DNA from: Rhizoclosmatium globosum
Lineage: Eukaryota > Chytridiomycota > Chytridiomycetes > Chytridiales > Chytriomycetaceae
Length of the DNA stretch: 64,000 nt
Direction: 5' to 3'
Assembly (NCBI GenBank): GCA_002104985.1
Contig: MCGO01000033.1
Coordinates: 372,001-436,000, forward strand
Shown: one piece after another, positions 35,892-47,422 of the stretch
Position numbering within the stretch: position 1 is the first letter of the stretch
Layout: the number at the start of each line of letters is the position of its first letter
Position numbers and translations under genes: made by a program
Notes under the pieces: generated by a model
The model's database searches: none
The model's input: only the letters and a program-made list of their open reading frames with translations
What the model was told of the DNA's origin: nothing

Positions 35892-38800
35892 TCAATCAGA
35901 GTAAATGGAGCTGGTGGTGTCTTGAAGTTTGGCGAGTTGCTCCTTCTCCTCCCACCACTGTTCAAATTCAAACTCGTAAGGGTCAATTTGAACAAATGAA
36001 CTCAGCTCGTAGAGTTGTGCCGCCGTCGGTCGTTCTTCGGGATCACTGTGAAAAGGATATGAGTACTCATACCTGGAAGAGATGAAATGCTTACATTTTG
36101 AATGAGTGTGCCAAAAACACCATCGCCTCACGACTTAGTCCAGAAGGGATGGGAGGAGTGTTTCCTTGTTTCAGCTCCCACATAACTTGCATATGGCCTT
36201 TACCCGACCAAGGATATTTCCCACTCAGCATCTCCAAAGCAACACATCCCAATGCCCAAATATCAATCTTAGCACTGTACCCAGAATTTTGACTCATTTC
36301 AGGCGCCATCCAAAACACACTTCCCGCAAACTCCATCTTAGAATTGAGTTGGTACGCCATATTGAGTTCATTCTTTTTGGAGATCCCGAAATCAGAGATC
36401 TTGACTGTTCCATCCATGTTCACTAAGATGTTACTTCCTTTGATGTCGCGATGGATGATGGATCTGTCGTGCAGGTATTCGAGGCCGTGCAAGACTTGGT
36501 GGAGAATCATTTGCGCGAGGGGTTCTTCAAACGAACCGAATCGAGCAATCATAGATGCGACGGAGCCTCCGCTCACGTACTCCAAAAATACGCTAACAAG
36601 AGTTTGATCAATATCGAATCCTGAATCACAGTTAGTATACACAAATTTATTAAGGGCAACTTACCTGAATACCGCACAACATTCTCATGCTGAAGCTCAT
36701 TCAATAATAAAATCTCACTTCTAAGAGACTCGATCATCTTTTGCCTGTTGACTCCGGCTTCCGCTTTGTTTCTGTATCGCGATACTGGAATAACATCAAT
36801 TTGCTTCACAGCCATCACTTCCTGAGTGTTCAAATTGACTCCATAATATACACGTCCAAAAGAGCCCTTTCCAATCATGTCTCCCTTGAGCCATCGAATA
36901 GAGCGACGTTTTGGTGGAGAAATGTCATCGTCAGTGAAAATCGAGGGTGAATCGGAGGTGATTGTGAGACTTGGCATGGATTGTTGCATAGGAATTGGTG
37001 TTTGAATCAACGTGTCTGATTGCCCGGTGACAGGTGGTTGAGAAGAAAGAGAGACATCCACTTGCATCGCGTTATTACTGGTGTCAATAGGTTCCGGTAC
37101 TTGTTGATTTACGGACATCATGGTTTCGCTTCCACTGGGATCTGTATCCCGGTCAATTGTGCCTCCGAGAGGCGTTTTCGCTATTCGAACACTGACATTC
37201 GATTTAACAGAAGGATTTGGTTTGATAAGGAAGCCTTTCCAACGAATGTGCAAACTGTCTTCATCCTCAACTGGTTTTTCCGCTGCATCTCCTTCACTAG
37301 ATGCGAATGAATTGTAAACATCGATTTCGCTACCATCGAATGAGATGATGTGGGCTTCATTGTCGTCATCACTATCCATTGATGCATTGTCTTTTGTTGA
37401 ACTTCCCTGATCGCCTTCAACCAGCGAACTCAGATGACTCCGGAAGTTTTCCACCGCGTCAAATTCTACCCGACTCCGAACTTCAACGGGACTGGCTTGA
37501 GCACTTGCAGCAGGACTTGAACCAGCACTTTTAGGTTTCTGCAACAAACCAACTTGCGCCAAATTCGACACAAGGTGTTGCCTTGAAATTTTCTTTGATA
37601 GCACGGATCCCGAAGAGCTAACGGACGCTGCTGATGATGTTGAGGCTTCTCTTGTCATGAATAAACCCCCAGTTCCAAGTTTTGCTAGTTGCTCCTTGAA
37701 CCATGCCTTTCTTCCAGTCTTTTCAACTCCAGCTGGTCCACTGACGAAACTCTGAGCCCCAAAAGGAGATCCTGGCATCGGTATCCGACTGCGCATTGTT
37801 CCAAGAGATCCTCGTCGACTCATCCGAGATACGTCCCTTAGACTTCCACTGCCGTACAGACTGTTGGCCGCAACATCCGCTTTCCGAATCGATGAAACGC
37901 GAGTAATGAACTCACTCATTTCCTCTTCATCATCCCCATCTTCATCATCACCGTATAAATCATGAAATGGAGTATTATCAACAACGATTCCGCTTCCTCC
38001 TGATACGTCCTTCTCATTGTACCACAGCACACCCTGCATAGCATCACTTGTGTCTAACGGCTGCATTTGAGGGAAGTACAGTTCCAAGTTTTGAGCAATT
38101 GTTTCGACAGCTGGACGTTCACCAGGGAACGCTTTACTTCCAGTACTAAAAACAGAAGCTGAGTCACGACGCGACATGCGATGGTATGTAGTAGATGCAA
38201 TTGATGCAGTATCATTGAAAGTTCGTATACTTGATGAACGGGTGAGAGATGTTGGGTCGAGAAAACTTCGATGAGACTTTGCGACTGAAGCGATAGGTGA
38301 TGATGGAACTACGACAGGTTTGTTGATGCTTTGTTGAGATGCTCGCCATGGTAAACGAAGTGTGCTTCGGGGAGAAGCTGGTGGGGTATTATTCACTCGT
38401 ACAACGTCAATATCGTCAATCAGTGGAGCAAGAGGTGTTCGCGTGGTAAGTGTCAAGTGCTTCATATTTATGTCAGAAGCTTTTGCAATCAGGTATAATG
38501 TCTCGTCATTGAGAGGTTGGTCTGTGAAAGTACAACGTCAAATCAAATCACTCCTTAAACACAGCATACCAGCATCATAACTTCCAGCAGCATCTTTTGC
38601 AGCATAAATGGCCATATTCGAAAGCATTTCAGCAGGTAATCGGAACTTCTTCTCACCCAGAATCTTTGCACGAATCCCTGCTGCATCCTTTGCAGTTGAA
38701 ATATCAATCATAGTCGTCAATTTATCTCCCATTCCAATCAAATAAACTTTGAGGCACTAAAAAGGAATGTCAGTATATAGCATAGCATAAGAGTAAGGAT

Positions 38801-39720
38801 AATACCGTTTCCCAAATCTTGGCAGCTGATGGATTCATCACGTTTGCAAAAACGTTTCTCTCAATATCCAGTGGGAATGACCGTGCAGGTGCTGTATCCA
38901 AAGTCCGCGGGGCTCTGTTGATAATTAAACGACTGACATCAAACGAAGGTCGAGTTTCCGAAGCAGCCTCCTTTTTGACTTCGACTACAGGATTCTGCGG
39001 TAATATAGGTTGCCTGCTAGTTTGGATAGCAGCCCTTCGTAACGTATCATTATGCCATTTCAGTTCCGCAATAGAATCCAGAACTAGCGAGAACTGGCCC
39101 TCGTTCAAGTTTTGTTTTTTGAATAGTTCTTTGAGAGTTGTTTGGGGAGCCAGGATGAGATCGGCGCCGTTGCGGATCGAGACTCTGTTGAGGTCTTTGA
39201 GGGTGAGCGGGGGCATTGCAGGCGACAAGGGCTTCCCCTTCTTGTCTGAAGAGTTGCTGTTTGCGGAGAGCATTGGCAGGTCTCCAATGTTGAAAACGGA
39301 GTCGAGGAGGGCGAGGTCGTGTGCGGAGAGCGGTGGTTTGGCGGAGGTTGGCGTTGCGGATGTTAACGGGTCAGTTGGCGGTGGCGGCAGAGTGAGCATT
39401 GGAAGGACAAAGTTGTTGAGCCAGTCGAGAACAAGTTCCTTCTTCCACTGTTGAACGAGTGGTGGGGCGTTGCGCGGGAGCGTTACTTTGCTTGTTGCTC
39501 CTGCTACCGTTCCACTGGGAACTGGAACATAGGGCATCCCTGGCGTAATGCCTCCTGCCTTTGCATTCCCTTTGCTACCACCGACGGTTGATGACGTTGA
39601 TCCGCTGCCACCAGGAGGAATGTCAATGCGAAGGGCAAAGAGCGGCTCTTTTGGCCCTTGGTCTTCAAACTTGACGCTCTTGTCTCCGCCACTACTACTA
39701 CCGCTGATGCTCCTGAACAT
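35892..39720 (-). CDS. Ste11-type MAP kinase kinase kinase (SAM-RA-kinase)
   Basis: Exons are 39720-38806, 38756-38570, 38521-36665, 36620-36095 and 36045-35892, giving 1212 residues. A SAM-like region is split by a low-complexity insert (VLDWLNNFVLPML, about residue 75, then to ~215). A Ras-association-like domain follows (~305-385, ETCLKVYLIGMGDKLTTMID), then a long Ser-rich regulatory region. The kinase domain is at ~905-1175: IGKGSFGRVYYG, MAVKQIDV, HRDIKGSN, SDFGISKK, DPEERPTA. This is the order of yeast Ste11/Byr2, the top kinase of the mating, osmotic and filamentation MAPK modules, activated through Ste50/Ras/Cdc42-type inputs. All catalytic motifs are intact. Confidence 0.92.
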
Positions 39721-39845
39721 GGTAGTAGAGATAATAGGGGCAAAAGTGCTTCGATTAGTCGATTAGTTTTCAGAGCAAATGAAAGAACAGAAAACGTTTC
39801 AAGTTTGTTTCATCAACAAAATGCGAAATAAATCAGCGAAATAAA

Positions 39846-42800
39846 TCATTGGTGGGTGCTAAAGCTTTTCTTGGGACTTGGGAGAGGAGGTGGAGGAGAA
39901 TGCCCACGAATATCAGTTTGAGAGCCAACTTTTTGAACCAATAGGTCATTTGAGAATTTGGCAGCCATCTTCCCTAAATGTGGTTTGTGTCCAGCAGAGT
40001 TCTGTCGCTGAAGTCTCATTGGATGCGGAGAATGGCTGACGACTGCATGTTCAGGAACCTGGATATCAGAATTTGATTCCAACAACTTAACCATCACTGG
40101 ACTGACTACACCAGTACCAGGCTCGTGGTCCAAGAAACTGACACTATCGGTGCTTTTCCCACTCTTTGAACTTTGTGCTTCATCCCACACCTCTGATCCG
40201 ACGGTCTTCATCTTGTCAAACCCTTTCGAGTAAATGTACGCCAGAGATTCTTCAGGATCATCGGCTGCTTGTACAGCTGCAGTGTTTAAACTTGGACGCT
40301 TTGACCCTCCAAACAAACCCAAGAAGGACTTTACAGGGTTTTCCTTCGTGGCAGCTTCCTTACTACTTCGGTCCATACTGTCTCGGCTGCCAGTCAAAGC
40401 AGAATCTCCAATCTTTTTGAGAGTATTCCACAATAGACTGGGCCTCCTCCCCCGTTCACCCGACTCATCATTAACAGACTCTGCAATGCTTTGATGACTA
40501 CCAGAAACTGCATTCATACTTCCATTCATCTCATCAACCTCCATAAGTTTCTTGTTCGCAGGTTGTAACAGTCGCGTTGGTGCAGACGGTGAATCATTTG
40601 CGCCGATGCCATCTGGTATTGATGGTGAGTTCTCAAGGGTAAGCAACGGAGCATTTGGTTGTGAAGAAGGTGTAATCTCTGCTCCAACACTGTTTCGACC
40701 ACTCTTGATACTGGTGGTGTCCTCAAAGTCAGACCCAAATCTAACAGCTTGGCTTACAGTCTGAACACTCGTCTTACGGGATCCACCAGCAGCTGGATTC
40801 AAGCTATTTGATGGTGTAACAAGTGATGCACTCGCTCGACGGCCTTGTCGTGCCGATGAGTTGCTACTTTCTCTTCCTCGAATTAATGGAGTGTTCGTCC
40901 ATACTTCATGGCAGTTGTTCAGTTTCTTGAATTCACTGAGAAGTCGTTCGCATATATAGACATCGGGAGATGTACTTTTAAGGCGATCTCGCTGTCCTTG
41001 GATGTCTTTGATGAGTTGTTTGCAAAGCTGATAGAACTCTTCTGTTTCTCGTCGAAGGTTGATCCGCGACGCAATTTCAGAAACAACGGGTGATGAAGTG
41101 GGTGTTTCTGGAAAATTGGCTGAGATAGGTGAGACTCGTCGTGGTGATGTGGGAGCAATGGGACATTGCGTCTGTTCAGGTGTAAGATACTAGCATCCAA
41201 TATTATCACTCAACTGATATTTTATCGATGAAGTTCTTCATGACTGGGATTTGTTCAGTGATGAAGGTATTAAAACCAGCCAGGTATTGTTCCTTTTGAC
41301 CAAACTCTGTCAAGTTTGCCAACGACTGAATAATTTTGGCCAACAAAGTGAACGTTCGTGCCCGATTTACATCAGGGATATCATCAACAAGTTTAAATAG
41401 ATGTGGCTGGTGGTTACATCAGCAATTAGAAAGTCAGACGTTTCAGTTCGAAACATACCGATAAAATAGCCGGACAGAAGAATCGCAAAAACAAAAACCA
41501 CTGACGGCAGAATATTTTACGTTGGGATTATCGTTCCACTTGGATGGTATCGAGAGATAAATTGAAGCAAAGATTGCACCGAACGACCTAATTAAAATAC
41601 ATCAAAAACGCTTACACCAAAAACGATTGTCGAAGCCCTTACTGAGGACAGTTTCCAGCGCTTTCCAAAATAGCACTCCAGATTCCATTGACATAATCCA
41701 ACAATCTCTTCAAATTCCGTCTCAACTCATCTGGACTTTCCACTCTCATGGATCAACCTCACAGCTTTCCTTACTATCATAAATAATCTTCATGTGTTTT
41801 CCAAGCGTCGAATGAAGTAGTCCATCCCTATTGTGCTCATCAAAATGTCCATCCCTTGGTTCCCAAAGTGTTTCCTCGAAAGATGATGTTAGGGTCGCTA
41901 GTGGCTGTAATATCGCGTTCAATGAAGCTGATTATTCCCTCAACCTCAACACCCTTCGCAAGTAACAGTCGCACAACAGTTTTGGCGAATGACGCTCGCA
42001 TGGAACTTGGAGTCACCCCTCCAAGGAAGTTGATGGCTTTGAAGTGAGGCTCCGTAAGGAAACTCAAAAACGAGTTGTATTCGTTTCGGGGCAGTAGTTG
42101 CTGGACAACATAATGGAGTCCCAGTCGAATAGATCCAACTTGAATTTCTTGATCATTTTTCAATCTTTTAATAGGGTACCATTCTTCTGTCTTTTTAATT
42201 CCTTGTTTGAGAGTGTCAAGATTGATTTCGACTGATCCGATATCCATGTTTCGACGAAGTCGATTGTGATGCCGGATTTGAATCGTCAACGTCTGAACGT
42301 GAGGTCGAATTTCACTGTTGAAGTTCGATTAGTTCTTGGTGACAGATGTTATTTGCTCACTTGAAGAAGAAGTCTTCGCCCCAAAACGGTGCTTCGCCAC
42401 TCTTCGCCTTTGTCTTGGCAACTTTCAGGTCTTGAAATATTATTGTACAATATGGATTGATTCCCGTTTGCCCAAAGTCGTCAATAATCAAGTCCTTCGC
42501 TTCAATGACTCCGACTTCTATACTCCGAATGCTTCTACATCCATTCTCTTTTTCAGCCAAGATTTGGTTACACTCTGTTGAAGGATTATATCCATGTACT
42601 GAAGCACATTTGGGACAGCAGTAAGTATGGAGGTTAAGAAGGTACAACCAATTGTCCTTGTCCCGTTCCGTTGCGAACGAAAGTGATATTAGCTCGTTTC
42701 CAGTTTGATTTGAATAATGAATTATCTGGACTGAAAACTTTTGGTTGAAAAGGGACGGATGAAGCTCAATCACAGAGGATTCTCGCAGATTTAGTGAGCT

Positions 42801-44280
42801 ATGTGGCCGTTCCAGCTAAAAACGAAGGTGAGAATTCGTTAAGATGTTTCCAAGTTAATTTACCTGATTTGTATCGTAGAAATCGAGAAACTTATCACTT
42901 GTGAACACGCAGTATTGGGGAGTCCATTCGTTCACGACTGTTCCTCGTTTCACCATTAAATAATCCATACAAATTGGGTCAGAATGCTGATTCGCGTGCA
43001 TTTGATGACGATGTACGACTTCTTTTCGAATCTGACAACAGTTAGCAAAGAAGAAAGGGAAGATATCGTACTCACCAGCTTATCGACAATGTCCTTTGAA
43101 TCTGCTGAAATCTCTACAGATGAAGCATGTCCCATCATCGCCCCAGTGGAATCCAGAAGAGTTTTTTGATGTAAATTCTCAACATATAGGTAATCACTCA
43201 TAACTCGAAGTGCTGCCACACTCCTCTCTTCTTCCTTGATTAGTATATCCTTAATTTTGAATTTAGCTTTGTTTGGCGTCAGATTTTTTGCGCACCTCAC
43301 ACAGCTTTGGCAAAAGTACACCAAAGTATTCACTCTGAGCGTCGTTGCATATATCCTTATACATTTTCACATTCTCTTGAGCTTTCAATGTTTTTTCGAC
43401 TGAAATGTTGACTTTTTGCGAGATCTGAGGGATGTCAGTGACAACAACTTCAACAAAGATTATCACCTTTTCAAGCTCTCTTTCCTTCGTGCCACTTGCT
43501 TGCGCTTTACTATAGCTGGACGAAAAATCTGCAGTCTGTGCTTGGAGTTGCTCCAACTCTCGTTTTGCCTTGAAAACCATGAATTTAGTGAATGAAAAGA
43601 TGTGACGACTAGCAAGAAACCTTTTTCAAAAGATTGCAGACTTCTTCAACTCCTTTTGTATAATCTTGGACACTTTCGACGTGCTAAGTGCAATGGATTA
43701 GCCATTTTTGAGTTTCCAAATGCCATCGAAGGTTCACACTTGTTTTCGAACAGATTCCATTTCCTTTATGTAGCCATAAATGGAATGAGAATATCTTGAT
43801 TAGTGCACTTTGCTTTTTGGAGCTATGAGCTTCAATCAGTTACAGTTGAGATTTTCAGATGTCTCACCTGAGCGGAGGCTGTGTTCTCTGCGTCCGCAAC
43901 AATCTCATTAAATATCCTCCAAATAGAGCTGAAGAGAAGGTAAGTTGTTGATCTCGCCACTGTTGCTGGAAACTTACGACTTCTGCAGCAGCGCTTTTGC
44001 CAAATCTGACTGCTGTGGTGCTTGCAGTGTCATATTCAAAGCGCCAGTAATAGGACTCTTTGCAGATCCAGAGCTATTTCGCTGAAATCCCGCAGTTATC
44101 TTAACTGTTTTGAGTTGAGAAGGTGGTGACCCAAGCATAAGGAATCACAAGCTACTCACGCAGGGCCTTCGCGTATTCCACATCGGCCTGTTGCCTCTTT
44201 TTGATGAACGAAGCAAGTTCTTTGCATTGCTTTATGCTTTCGTCCACGTATACGAAGACGGACTGGTCAATCCCAGACAT
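39846..44280 (-). CDS. F-BAR / PH / C2 / RasGAP protein with several frame breaks
   Basis: Starts MSGIDQSVFVYVDESIK at 44280. About ten short exons encode an F-BAR-like coiled domain (FIKKRQQADVEYAKAL, DYTKGVEEVCNLLKK, REELEQ-type helices). Next are a PH domain (MDYLMVKRGTVVNEWTPQYC), a C2 domain (SIEVGVIEAKDL, GINPYCTIIF) and a RasGAP domain with its arginine-finger segment (IIFRGNTLGTK). The last exon, 41171-39846, encodes ~440 Ser/Pro-rich residues. RasGAPs speed GTP hydrolysis on Ras, and F-BAR, PH and C2 parts would place it on membranes. The RasGAP stretch 41210-41850 needs several single-base shifts to read through (near 41840, 41785, 41745 and 41510), with another in the F-BAR part near 43765. 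Either the sequence is faulty here or the gene is decaying. The domain calls are firmer than the exon map. Confidence 0.72.
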
Positions 44281-44489
44281 TCAATGACAGTTGCTGTGTT
44301 CAGATTTTCAAAAGAGTTGCAACCCAACAAAAGAAAATAGACTTCTGGCCCTCTAGCTGAACAAAACAAGAATTATCTTTAGTTACTGAAAGTAAAACGG
44401 TAAAGGCAAGATAAAAGTTTCCCCTCGAAAAAATACGAATCAATCTTCTTCTTCCAAGAGATCAGGTTTGCCAGGGTCTACATTAATAG

Positions 44490-46426
44490 CTACGTCATCT
44501 CCTCCATTACTGTCATCATGTTCAAACTATTCTTTGATCCTTTGACCGATCCTGTCTGACTCTTGAACCCAGAAACCCGATTTGGCTGAATCTCCTCATA
44601 TACTTTATCTTGTGATTTCACTAAAAATCCATTTGAGGCACGACGGTTACTGATCTTAGCGCTACTGGCTGTGCGCGACAGAGCTGGTGCAGGAGGCACA
44701 CCAAACTCCTGCATAACCTGCGACGTCATGTTTGCATCTCGTGACTTTCGTGAATTCAAAGCTACTTGGTACCGAGTTTGAGTGGCGTTCATAACCAACT
44801 TTTTGTCCTCTGGGAAGGCGTTGAAAGCGACCTCCAAGTCTTCTCGGGAGAGAACGTAAATATCAGTGTTACATACTGCTCTAGCAGAGTACTCATGTTT
44901 GTGGCCAAGCATGGTTTGGAATTCACCTAGTGTTATTTTAGTCTTCATGGAGGATGTGTAGAATACTCACCAAAATGCGCGCCTTCGATTAAGGACGCAG
45001 TCGGTCGCTGTAGATCTGTTGTCCAGAATACATCAATTCTTCCTTGTGTGATAAAGAACATTTCAGTTCCCAAGTCTCCCTTATGAATTACGTATTCATT
45101 TGCAGTGAACAGGTACAGCTTCATAGAAATGGCAATACTACGCTTAAATCCAATAGATGTACCAGCAAATATAGCAGCCTACGTAAAAGTGTGAGTATAT
45201 TTGTCAGTATGATGAAACCTGACCTTTTCAATAATCGCATTATTCAAACTCAGCGCGACTTCACTCTTGAAAGTTGTGGGCATATCTTCAAATAGATTCT
45301 TTACGTCGATTCCCTTGTTACGTTCCCACATGTAGTCGTAGTATTCAAGCACTCGTTCTTGCATATCGCTGTCCATATCTCTGTCATTCATGTACTGCTT
45401 GATGGCGTCCATCTTTTGGTGATACGCAACACGGCGAGAATCCATGTTGGACAGCTGAGATGCAATGGTACCTTTTCATCGCCTATGTTAATTGATAAGG
45501 TCATCAGAAAATCCCTTACCTGACACGTATCCGTAAAACAAAACTCCGAGAGTCATCGTAACTAGTGCAAACCCACGCTCTTGATCGTTCTTTGCCGTAA
45601 TGTCACCATAACCAGTTGTTGTCATGGTCGTCACTGGAAACAAAAAACATCAGTTTAAGAAAATGGAGGATGTTCTACGCCACGTACCAGTCCAATACAA
45701 CGCCTGAACATACAAACTCCACTCACTACAAGTCCACTCTCCGTTAGCGACCAGTGGATGAACACTAACAACACTGGATGTGTAGTTTGATCCCGTCACC
45801 CAACTTGGATCCAAACAACTTTCCGGCGTTCCATGCGGACAAGCAAGCGAGAACCAAATACAAGCAACACAATGCTCCAAAGTTATATATAGCAAAAGAA
45901 CTTGACAATCTGGATCCCGAAACTCGCGTGAAGCTTCAATTCTTGACGTCTGAAAAACACGACAATTTGAACAATCCGTATCATTTTCACAGTTCGCGTA
46001 AGCCCAAGAATATAAGGGCGTCTTCGGGTTTATTGGCCCATCCAAGTGCAATCAGGTCATATGGCAGATTAGCCAATACATCAAACCGAAACTGTGTGGA
46101 GTAAAGGTAATTGAGAGCCATTTCCTTTGAGAACACGACCCAGAGACCGTTTTGCAGGTACGCAATTGGAACTTGATGTATATATCCAAGAAAAACATAA
46201 AGTCGATAAAGTAGGACACGATGAAGGCAAACACATCAAAGTGCTTGAAAGCAATCATATAGGATATTAAAATACAGTTGATGAGAGCGAGAAAGACGAT
46301 CCACCGGTCCCATAATTTTAAGAACGGGCCTTCTGGGATGAGATAGAACTTTGTCAGTCGATCGAGCCAGGTTTCTGCGAGAGTTGTTGGGAGGAGTGCT
46401 CCACCGCCCTTTTCAGCCTTTCCCAT
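44490..46426 (-). CDS. K+-selective cyclic-nucleotide-binding-domain channel, frame broken in S2-S5
   Basis: Starts MGKAEKGGGALLP at 46426 and ends at 44490. It has the plan of a six-helix CNG/HCN/EAG-type channel. S1-S3 surround WDRWIVFLALINCILISYMI and FIDFMFFLDIYIKF. An S4-like segment with spaced basic residues (VKMIRIVQIVVFFRR) follows, then S5 (ITLEHCVACIWFSLA). The pore filter is TTTGYGDI, diagnostic of K+ selectivity. S6, a C-linker (LSNMDSRRVAYHQKMDAIKQ) and a cyclic-nucleotide-binding domain (KGDLGTEMFFITQGRIDVFW) complete it. Reading it needs single-base shifts near 46155, 46010 and 45890. Downstream exons splice cleanly. Plasma membrane location and hyperpolarisation or cNMP gating are inferred from the family. 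Confidence 0.8.
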
Positions 46427-46587
46427 GGTAGTTTTCTTTCAAGATTATCAAAACGAAGGGAGGCGCAGGCTGAACTAAGATGAGGATATGCGACTCAGGT
46501 TCACTAAGTCGCGTTTGCAAATCTCTTTGTTCAGTTTTTCTGAAGTGGACAAACATAAACTTCTGAAACTAGGTACTCACTCACCAA

Positions 46588-47123
46588 ATGAGCGAAATCG
46601 ATGATATCTTTGGCAACAAGAAGAAAGCAGGGAAGACGAAGGAACCGATAGAGACACTATCCACAACAAAACCAGCAACTAAGAAGCGGAAGACTCCAGA
46701 CGATCAAGCTCCCTCAACCGAACCTAAACCCATCAAAAAGAAAGCAGCAACATCGCCAAAGAAAGGAAAGGCAAATGACATTGATGATCTTCCTGTCAAA
46801 AAGCCGGAAGCCGAAAAGAAGAAGGAAGTAGAAACCGTTGTGTTCGCAGTTCCAACAGCTCGACCCATTCCCCCAAAGAAGAAGACAATGGATGGAGATG
46901 AAGATGATGGATTCGCAAACAGCAGAGGCTCAGACAAAAGCACAAGTTGAGTGACCAACTTTTCGATGACACTTACAACACATCGTCAAAGAAGCTAAAC
47001 AGTGGCCTTTTTACAGAACGAACGGAAGACGGTCTCAGGGTATTCTACAATACAGATTTACAAATTGGACAAGGGAATGGAGATACTCCACAATGTCCCT
47101 TCGATTGCTGGTGTTGTTACTGA
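46588..47123 (+). CDS. DUF1764-type small Lys-rich protein
   Basis: Exons 46588-46945 and 47017-47123 give 154 residues. The N-terminal MSEIDDIFGNKKK and the C-terminal block RTEDGLRVFYNTDLQIG...CPFDCWCCY are the two conserved ends of the eukaryotic DUF1764 family. The middle is Lys/Pro-rich and probably disordered. The function of the family is unknown, and its basic content suggests a nuclear or nucleolar place. The 71-nt intron was set by the acceptor that restores the conserved C-terminal frame. Confidence 0.82.
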
Positions 47124-47150
47124 AAGCTTGAACCGTATAAATACCGTATA

Positions 47151-47156
47151 AATAAA
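47151..47156 (+). promoter_or_regulatory. Poly(A) signal of the DUF1764 gene
   Basis: AATAAA 28 bp after the stop codon of the DUF1764-type gene. The ~270 bp from here to 47422 hold no gene that I can support. Confidence 0.45.
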
Positions 47157-47422
47157 TAGTAATTTATGAAACGTAACATTCATAACGATACCCTATCATC
47201 AGTGTCCTTTTAACCATACAAACAAAAGCAAAAACGAACCCAACACCGACGGATAAATTAGGAGGAAGAGAGAAAGGGGGGATAATGATAAGTTCAAAAG
47301 AATATAAAAAAAGGATAATTTGCAAAGGATAGGAAGGAGGAAGGATGTGTTGTAAAATGCGAAGTCTATGGAAATTATACAGAAATAGAACGAGAGGGTA
47401 AAATTAGAGGGTATGACTTATT

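Noticed and set aside
41190..41214. A 25-nt intron before the last RasGAP exon
   Set aside because: It is too short to splice. Using the AG at 41173-41172 gives a 43-nt intron and keeps the frame.
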